Shown here: piece after piece, positions 31,736 to 36,569 of the stretch
How the letters are laid out: every line of letters starts with the position of its first letter
Position numbering within the stretch: position 1 is the stretch's first letter
From: Phytohabitans sp036906915
GTDB lineage: Bacteria; Actinomycetota; Actinomycetes; Mycobacteriales; Micromonosporaceae
Direction of reading: 5' to 3'
DNA: 36,569 nucleotides
Assembly: GCF_036906915.1 (NCBI RefSeq)
Contig: NZ_JBAKHX010000077.1
Coordinates: forward strand, 1-36,569
Notes under the pieces: generated by a model
What the model saw: the letters and a program-made list of their open reading frames with translations, nothing else
Told to the model about the DNA's origin: nothing
Databases searched by the model: none
Translations under genes and position numbers: made by a program

Positions 31736-33160
31736 GTGGATAGTGGAATGAACGATTTGCCGGTCGCGGTGATCGGTGCCGGGCCGGTCGGTTTGGCGGC
31801 GGCGGCGCACCTGTATGAGCGCGGCGTTCCCTTCGCGGTACTGGAGGCTGGTGACGGTCCGGCGGCGGCGGTGCGGCAGTGGGGGCACGTCAGGTTGTTC
31901 TCGCCGTGGCGGTACAACGTCGACGGCGCCGCGCGGCGGCTGCTGGAAGAGGCCGGGTGGGTGGAGCCCGACCCGCAGATCCTGCCGACCGGCGCCCAGT
32001 TGGCCGCCGACTACCTGCAGCCGCTCGCCGATCTACCGGCGGTCAAGCCACACGTGAGGTACGGCGCCCGCGTCGTCGCGGTCACCCGATACGGCCTGGA
32101 CCGGGTGCGCACCGCCGGCCGGGACGCCACGCCTTTCCTGGTTCGGCTCGCCGACGGCACCGACCTGCTGGCGCGGGCGGTAATCGACGCCTCCGGCACC
32201 TGGTACACCCTGAACGTGCTCGGCGCCGCCGGCATCTCCGCCCACGGTGAGGCCGCCGCCGCACCGTTTATCGAGCACGCGCTGCCGGACGTGCTCGGCG
32301 CCGACCGGGAGCGGTTCGCCGGCCAGCGCACCCTGGTTGTCGGCGCCGGTCACTCCGCCGCCAACACGCTGCTGTCCCTGGCCGAACTCGCCGCGCAGGT
32401 ACCAGGAACCAGTGTGGTGTGGGCGATCCGGTCGATCAGCCCGGCGCGCACCTATGGTGGCGAGGCCGCCGACGCTCTCCCGGCTCGCGGTGCGCTCGGC
32501 TCCCGGCTGCGCGCGTACGTCGAAGCCGGCGCCATCGAACTGCTTACCGCCTTCCCGATCCAGCGCGTCATGTCGGCGCCGGACGGCGCGGTGGAGGTGT
32601 CGGACGGCATCCGCACGGTCAGCGCCGATCGGATCGTGTCGGCCACCGGGTTCCGCCCCGACCACGGCTTCGTCTCGGAGCTGCGCCTGGATCTCGATCC
32701 GGTCCTTGGCTCCACCCGCGCGTTGGCGGCGCTGATCGACCCCAATGAGCACGCCTGCGGCACCGTACCGCCGCACGGGGTGGACGAGCTGGCCCACCCC
32801 GAGCCCGGCTTCTATGCCATCGGCGTCAAGTCCTACGGCCGGGCGCCTACGTTCCTGCTGGCCACCGGGCACGAGCAGGCCCGCTCCGTGGTCGCCGCGC
32901 TCGCCGGAGATTGGCAGGCCGCCCGCGAGGTGCGGCTCGACCTGCCCGAAACCGGGGTGTGTAACAGCAACCAGCCATTGGACAGCGACCGGATCGAGGA
33001 GAGCGGAGGCTGCTGCGGCACCACTGTCGCGCAGGCACCGGCCGCGAGTGGCCGTGGGCTTTCGACCGGGATCGCCGGTGGCGTGCTGGCCACCCCGCTG
33101 CCGCTGCTGCCGGTCGCCGGGCAAGCCAACGATGAGCAGGCCGGTGGGTGCTGCGGCTGA
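31736..33160 (+). CDS. ArsO-like flavin-dependent oxidoreductase with CCG tail
   Basis: This protein of 474 residues has the FAD site VIGAGPVGLAAAAHL near the N-terminus, a second Rossmann motif VVGAGHSAANTLLSL for NADPH, and the ATGF motif before FRPD. These make it a FAD/NADPH monooxygenase-like protein related to ArsO of actinobacterial ars clusters. The last about 50 residues are a low-complexity tail carrying Cys426-Cys427 (GGCCGT) and ending GGCCG (Cys472-473), the motif of the upstream 79-aa protein. Its reaction, perhaps oxidation of trivalent arsenicals, is inferred. GTG 31736 has GGAG 7 nt upstream; ATG 31748 is the alternative. The next gene overlaps by 29 bp. Confidence 0.87.
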   Translation: MDSGMNDLPVAVIGAGPVGLAAAAHLYERGVPFAVLEAGDGPAAAVRQWGHVRLFSPWRYNVDGAARRLLEEAGWVEPDPQILPTGAQLAADYLQPLADLPAVKPHVRYGARVVAVTRYGLDRVRTAGRDATPFLVRLADGTDLLARAVIDASGTWYTLNVLGAAGISAHGEAAAAPFIEHALPDVLGADRERFAGQRTLVVGAGHSAANTLLSLAELAAQVPGTSVVWAIRSISPARTYGGEAADALPARGALGSRLRAYVEAGAIELLTAFPIQRVMSAPDGAVEVSDGIRTVSADRIVSATGFRPDHGFVSELRLDLDPVLGSTRALAALIDPNEHACGTVPPHGVDELAHPEPGFYAIGVKSYGRAPTFLLATGHEQARSVVAALAGDWQAAREVRLDLPETGVCNSNQPLDSDRIEESGGCCGTTVAQAPAASGRGLSTGIAGGVLATPLPLLPVAGQANDEQAGGCCG

Positions 33161-34475
33161 CTCCGGGCCACCGACCGCCGCTGTGGTGGCCGCCGACTCG
33201 TCGGTCGGCGGCCACCCGCGACTTGCGGGTTGGTGGATCGTCGCCGCCTTGGCGGTCACGCAGACCGTTGGCTACGGCGTGCTGTACTACGCGTTCGCCG
33301 TGCTGCTCCAGCCGATGGCCGACTCCCTGCACGCCTCCACCGCGACCGTGACCGGGGCGCTGACCGCCTCGATCCTGGCCGGTGCGGCGATGGCGGTACC
33401 GGTCGGACGGTGGCTGGACCGCCACGGCGGCCGGGCCCTGATGACCACCGGCTCCCTCGCCGCCACCGGCCTGGTCCTCGCCTGGTCCCAGGTCCAGTCG
33501 GTGGCCCAGCTCTACGCCGTACTCGTCGGGATCGGTATCACGACGGCGATGGTGCTCTACGAGCCCGCCCTCGCCGTCGTGGTGTCCTGGTTCCCGCCAC
33601 ACCAACGGGCCAGGGCGGTGCTCGGCGTCATCGCGGTGGCCGGGTTCGCCAGCACCATCTTCATGCCGCTCACCGGTGTGCTGGCCGACCGGTACGGCTG
33701 GCGGACCACGCTGCTGATCCTCGCCGCGATCCACGGCGCGGTCACCGTGCCGCTGCACGCCCTCGCCGTCCGCGAACCACCACGACCGGCCGCACAATCA
33801 CGCCCGCCCACGGCGCGTGACCGCAGCCTGGTGGTCCGAGCCGCGGTGCGGGACCGCCGATTCTGGTGGCTCGCAGTCGCGTTCGTCGCCCACGGCGCCG
33901 CCATGGCCGCGATGACCGTCCACCTGGTCGGATTACTCGTCCATCAAGGACACTCCGCGACGTTCGCGGCCACCATCGCTGGACTGCTCGGCGTGCTATC
34001 GGTCACCGGCCGACTGCTGCTCACCGGAGTCCAACGGCGCCTATCGCTGACCCGAGCGGTCGCCGTCGTGTTCACGGTTCAGGCCGCCGCAGCTGTCGTT
34101 CTGCTCGCCGTTGCCGGCAGCACTGTCGGCGCCGCCGGTGCGGTGGTGGCCTTTGGCGTCGGGTTCGGCGTGGCCAGCCTCGCCACGCCCACCCTGCTGG
34201 CCGACCGGTACGGCACCACCGTATACGCCACCATCGCCGGCATCCTCACCACCCCGATCACCCTCGCCAAAGCCACCGCACCGCTCGGCGCGGCCTTCCT
34301 GCTCACCGCCGGCGGCTATCCCGTCGTGCTGACCGGGATCGGAGCCTGCTGCCTCATCGCCGCCGTCGGCATCCTCGCCCACGCCACAGCACCCCCGCCC
34401 ATACCGAGCCTCCCGCCCCCCGCTGACCGCGACCGGGCACACTTCCCGGCCACCTCACGAACGGCTACCCGATGA
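33132..34475 (+). CDS. MFS transporter in the arsenic operon
   Basis: This protein of about 447 residues has twelve membrane helices. The first (GWWIVAALAVTQTVGYGVLYYAFAVL) and motif-A-like GRWLDRHGGRALMTTGS place it in the monocarboxylate/OFA-like part of the MFS. It could export an arsenical or a metabolite made by the operon enzymes; MFS arsenic exporters such as ArsJ and ArsK are known, but I cannot assign it to either. The start lies within the end of the flavoprotein gene (29-bp overlap); ATG 33132 is chosen, with later GTG codons possible. It overlaps the serine hydrolase gene by 4 bp (ATGA). Confidence 0.86.
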   Translation: MSRPVGAAADSGPPTAAVVAADSSVGGHPRLAGWWIVAALAVTQTVGYGVLYYAFAVLLQPMADSLHASTATVTGALTASILAGAAMAVPVGRWLDRHGGRALMTTGSLAATGLVLAWSQVQSVAQLYAVLVGIGITTAMVLYEPALAVVVSWFPPHQRARAVLGVIAVAGFASTIFMPLTGVLADRYGWRTTLLILAAIHGAVTVPLHALAVREPPRPAAQSRPPTARDRSLVVRAAVRDRRFWWLAVAFVAHGAAMAAMTVHLVGLLVHQGHSATFAATIAGLLGVLSVTGRLLLTGVQRRLSLTRAVAVVFTVQAAAAVVLLAVAGSTVGAAGAVVAFGVGFGVASLATPTLLADRYGTTVYATIAGILTTPITLAKATAPLGAAFLLTAGGYPVVLTGIGACCLIAAVGILAHATAPPPIPSLPPPADRDRAHFPATSRTATR

Positions 34476-35599
34476 GCATCCACACCGTCCTGCAACAGCG
34501 CGTCCAGACCCTGCTGGACCGGCTTGTGGCATCCGGTCAGGAGACCGGACTGCAAGCCGCCGCCTACCTTCACGGCGAACTGGTCGTGGACGCGGCCGCC
34601 GGCCTCGCCGACCCGGGCACCGGCGCACCAGTCACCCGCGACACGCTGTTCCACAGCTTCTCCACCGGCAAAGGCGCCACCGCCACCGTCGTGCACGTCC
34701 TCGCCGCGCGCGGGATCCTCGACTACGACACGCCCATCGCCGAGTACTGGCCACAATTCGCCGCCAACGGCAAACAGCACGCCACCGTACGCCACGCCCT
34801 CACCCACGCGGTCGGCGTTCCGCACCTACCACCGAATGTCACCGCCACCGACCTGTGCGACTGGGACCGCATGTGCTCCTACATCGCCGCCCAACCCCCG
34901 CTATGGGCTCCAGGCACCGCCACCGGCTACCACGGCTGGACCTTCGGCTACATCCTCGGCGAGATCGTCCGCCGAGTCACCGACCACCCAATCTCCACCA
35001 TCCTGCACGAAGCCGTCGCCGTACCCTTGGGCGTCACAGAGTCGCTGCTGTTCGGCGTACCCGACACGACGATCGCCCGAACGGCTCAACTCATCGACGG
35101 CGGCTGGGCCGACGCGATGCGATCCATGCCGGACACCGCACCGCTGTTCCGCGCCGCGCCACGCCCGTTCCTGCGAACCCTCGCCGAAACCGGCAACCGG
35201 CCCGACTACCTACGCGCCGACATCCCCTCCGCCGGCACGATGTCCGCCCACGCCATCGCCCGCATGTACGCGGCACTGATCAGCGCCGTCGACGGCGTAC
35301 GGCTCCTCAGCCCCCACCGCGCCCGCGACGTCACCGGCCTGGCCGTCGCCGACACCGATCTGATTCTCGCCACCCCTACCCGCAAAGCCCTCGGCTACTT
35401 CCTGGGACTGACCTGGACCGGCGCATCACCGACGGCGTTCGGCACCACCGGCGCCGGCGGCAGCATCGCCTTCGCCGACCCCACACACGGCCTGGCCTTC
35501 GCCTTGACCAAGAACCGGCTCACCGCCGGGCCGAACGACACAGCCGCCCCCACCGTCACCCACGCCATCTACGACACCCTCAACGCCACACAGCACTAA
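34472..35599 (+). CDS. Serine hydrolase, beta-lactamase/EstB-like
   Basis: This 375-residue protein has a class C beta-lactamase fold with nucleophile motif SxxK at 64-67 (FSTGKG), the Tyr of a YxN-like element in GYHGWTFGYILGEI, and a C-terminal GTTGAGGSIAFADP strand region. Relatives include EstB-type esterases and carnitine/lovastatin-type hydrolases, so it is probably an esterase or amidase and not an antibiotic-degrading enzyme. No signal peptide is visible, which points to a cytoplasmic site. It is the last gene of the CCG arsenic operon, coupled to the MFS gene. Its role in arsenic handling is unknown. The IS5 end begins a few bases after the stop. Confidence 0.88.
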   Translation: MSIHTVLQQRVQTLLDRLVASGQETGLQAAAYLHGELVVDAAAGLADPGTGAPVTRDTLFHSFSTGKGATATVVHVLAARGILDYDTPIAEYWPQFAANGKQHATVRHALTHAVGVPHLPPNVTATDLCDWDRMCSYIAAQPPLWAPGTATGYHGWTFGYILGEIVRRVTDHPISTILHEAVAVPLGVTESLLFGVPDTTIARTAQLIDGGWADAMRSMPDTAPLFRAAPRPFLRTLAETGNRPDYLRADIPSAGTMSAHAIARMYAALISAVDGVRLLSPHRARDVTGLAVADTDLILATPTRKALGYFLGLTWTGASPTAFGTTGAGGSIAFADPTHGLAFALTKNRLTAGPNDTAAPTVTHAIYDTLNATQH

Positions 35600-35608
35600 G
35601 TGGGTGTC

Positions 35609-36072
35609 TCAGTTGGTGGCCTTGAGCCAGCGGCGGTAGCAGATCAGTAGGCAGCCGAGGTCGGCGAATGCTTGGAAGTGTTCGGCTTTGCGTTCGTAGC
35701 GGCGTACCAGGCGGCGGTTGTTCATCAGCCAGGCCAGGCATGCCTCCACGATCCAGCGGTGTCGGCCGAGCTTGTGTGAGGACTCGACGCCTTTACGTGC
35801 GATGCGGATGGCGATGCCGCGACGGCTGATCTCGGCGCGCAGTGCCGGGATGTCGTAGGCCTTGTCGGCGTGGAGCTTGTCCGGGCGGTGGCGGGGCCGG
35901 CCCCGCGCGCCCCGGACGGGTGCGATCGAGTCCAGCAGCGGGATCATGAGCTGGGAGTCGTGCACGTTCGCGGCGGAGATCAACACGGTCAGCGGTAGAC
36001 CACGCCGGTCGCATATCACGTGAATCTTCGAGCCGGGTTTGCCGCGGTCGACCGGTTTGGCCCTGTTAGCTC
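35609..36072 (-). pseudogene. IS5-family transposase, 5'-truncated
   Basis: The frame holds the C-terminal half of an IS5-family transposase: GRRAQKGGANRAKPVDRG and GSKIHVICDRRGLPLTVL, then AANVHDSQ, DKAYDIPALRAEI (catalytic Asp region) and CLAWLMNNRRLVRRYERKAE to the stop at 35609. A tgggtgtctc at 35601-35610 looks like the right terminal repeat of the element. The N-terminal DDFW region is missing; homology fades near 36072, before the ISL3 gene. The first in-frame start (36019) lies inside the catalytic domain. The copy is related to the fragment at 21758. Confidence 0.82.
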
Positions 36073-36128
36073 CCCCTTTTTGGGCTCTCCTGCCGTATGT
36101 GTGGGTGGTGAGTGTGTCGTTAACGGGT

Positions 36129-36199
36129 GCACGCCGTTGCCGTGCCTAGGTTCCGGACTGTCTGAAGGTTCGGTTCGCTAGGGGGTGGCAACGGCGTGC
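36129..36199. repeat. 13-bp perfect inverted repeat at the ISL3 start
   Basis: gcacgccgttgcc (36129-36141) and ggcaacggcgtgc (36187-36199) are exact inverted copies 45 bp apart. The right arm includes the GTG start of the ISL3 transposase. It may be part of the element end or a hairpin that occludes the start codon in read-through transcripts. Confidence 0.6.
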
Positions 36200-36569
36200 G
36201 TTCGCTCAGGGTATGGGCTCGGCTTTTGCAGGTCGAGCAGGTGGTGGTCGAGTCGGTCCGGTTCGATCAGGTTGAGCAGGCGGTGGTGGTTTCGGTGCGG
36301 CCGTTGGCTCGGGTCGCGGGCCGGTGCGGGGTGTGTGGTCGGCGGTGTGCGGGTTATGACCGGGGGCGGGGTCGGCGGTGGTGGCGGACGGTTGATGTGG
36401 GTTCGTGGCGGGCGTATCTGGAGGCGGACGCGCCGCGGGTGTGCTGCCCGGTGCATGGGGTGGTGGTGGCGGCGGTGCCGTGGGCGCGGCACCAGGCTGG
36501 GCATACGTATGCCTTTGATGACTTGGTGGCGTGGCTGGCGCGGCAGACGTCCAGGAGCGCGGTGTGCGG
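36196..36569 (+). CDS. ISL3-family transposase, N-terminal part (cut by window end)
   Basis: From GTG 36196 the frame runs open to the window end (124 codons). It contains the ISL3 zinc-finger region GRCGVCGRRCAGYDRGRG with the later CCPVHG, and the segment WWRTVDVGSWRAYLEA typical of the family N-terminus, followed by FDDLVAWLARQ. The DDE catalytic domain must lie beyond the window. GGGGG lies about 10 nt before the start. Its 5' end stands against the truncated IS5 copy, so ISL3 insertion may have caused that truncation. Confidence 0.82.
   Translation, partial: MRSLRVWARLLQVEQVVVESVRFDQVEQAVVVSVRPLARVAGRCGVCGRRCAGYDRGRGRRWWRTVDVGSWRAYLEADAPRVCCPVHGVVVAAVPWARHQAGHTYAFDDLVAWLARQTSRSAVC

Overview
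The window is high-GC DNA with GTG starts, many 4-bp ATGA/GTGA gene overlaps and hairpin terminators lacking a T-tract. These traits, together with fused ECF sigma factors, DrrAB-type ABC pairs, DUF4097 proteins and mycothiol-type arsenate reductases, point to a filamentous actinomycete, probably of the Micromonosporaceae. The family placement is inference; no rRNA or tRNA gene is present to fix it.

Positions 1-6,100 hold housekeeping and small genes: a MoaD/ThiS-like sulfur carrier coupled to a BNR-repeat protein, a PLDc_N membrane protein, a methyltransferase, a cold-shock protein and a small hypothetical gene. At 3,906-7,748 lies a pectin locus. A single polypeptide joins an ECF sigma factor, a zinc-finger anti-sigma-like segment, one membrane helix and an extracellular PL9-like beta-helix. 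It is divergent from a secreted ricin-lectin/PL1 pectate lyase. I read it as a one-protein transmembrane sensor that may control the neighbouring secreted lyase.

Positions 7,797-14,000 carry an MFS gene with an internal deletion, divergent from a large LuxR-HTH/NB-ARC/TPR regulator, then a DrrAB-type ABC exporter and a broken DUF4097 gene. Positions 14,014-19,868 hold an XRE regulator/aldo-keto reductase pair, a YcxB-like protein, a 37-residue secreted peptide missed by ordinary ORF cut-offs, a thioesterase/hydroxyacid-oxoacid transhydrogenase operon, a shortened SRPBCC gene behind two orphan operators, and a DUF1877 gene. Positions 20,172-22,265 are an IS zone: an ISKra4 transposase, IS5 debris and IS481 debris. 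They are followed by a DHA2 exporter/TetR operon, a MarR/monooxygenase pair and an SDR.

Positions 26,377-35,599 form a large arsenic island in two divergent operons. The leftward operon encodes an ArsR-ArsC fusion, an N-terminally extended ArsC, an AqpS-type aquaglyceroporin, a second ArsC and an internally deleted flavoprotein disulfide reductase. No ArsB or Acr3 pump is present, so arsenite may leave through the channel. A second ArsR (29,584-29,961) faces a six-gene rightward operon: a 48-aa CxxC protein, a 79-aa protein with four CCG motifs, an M28 peptidase, an ArsO-like flavoprotein carrying two CCG motifs, an MFS transporter and a beta-lactamase-fold serine hydrolase. The recurrent vicinal cysteine motif across this operon is the most intriguing unexplained system here. 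The window ends in truncated IS5 and ISL3 transposases.

A theme across the window is genes that keep both ends but have lost their middle: MFS at 7,797, DUF4097 at 13,319, SRPBCC at 19,008, the IS5 copy at 21,758 and the flavoprotein at 26,377.
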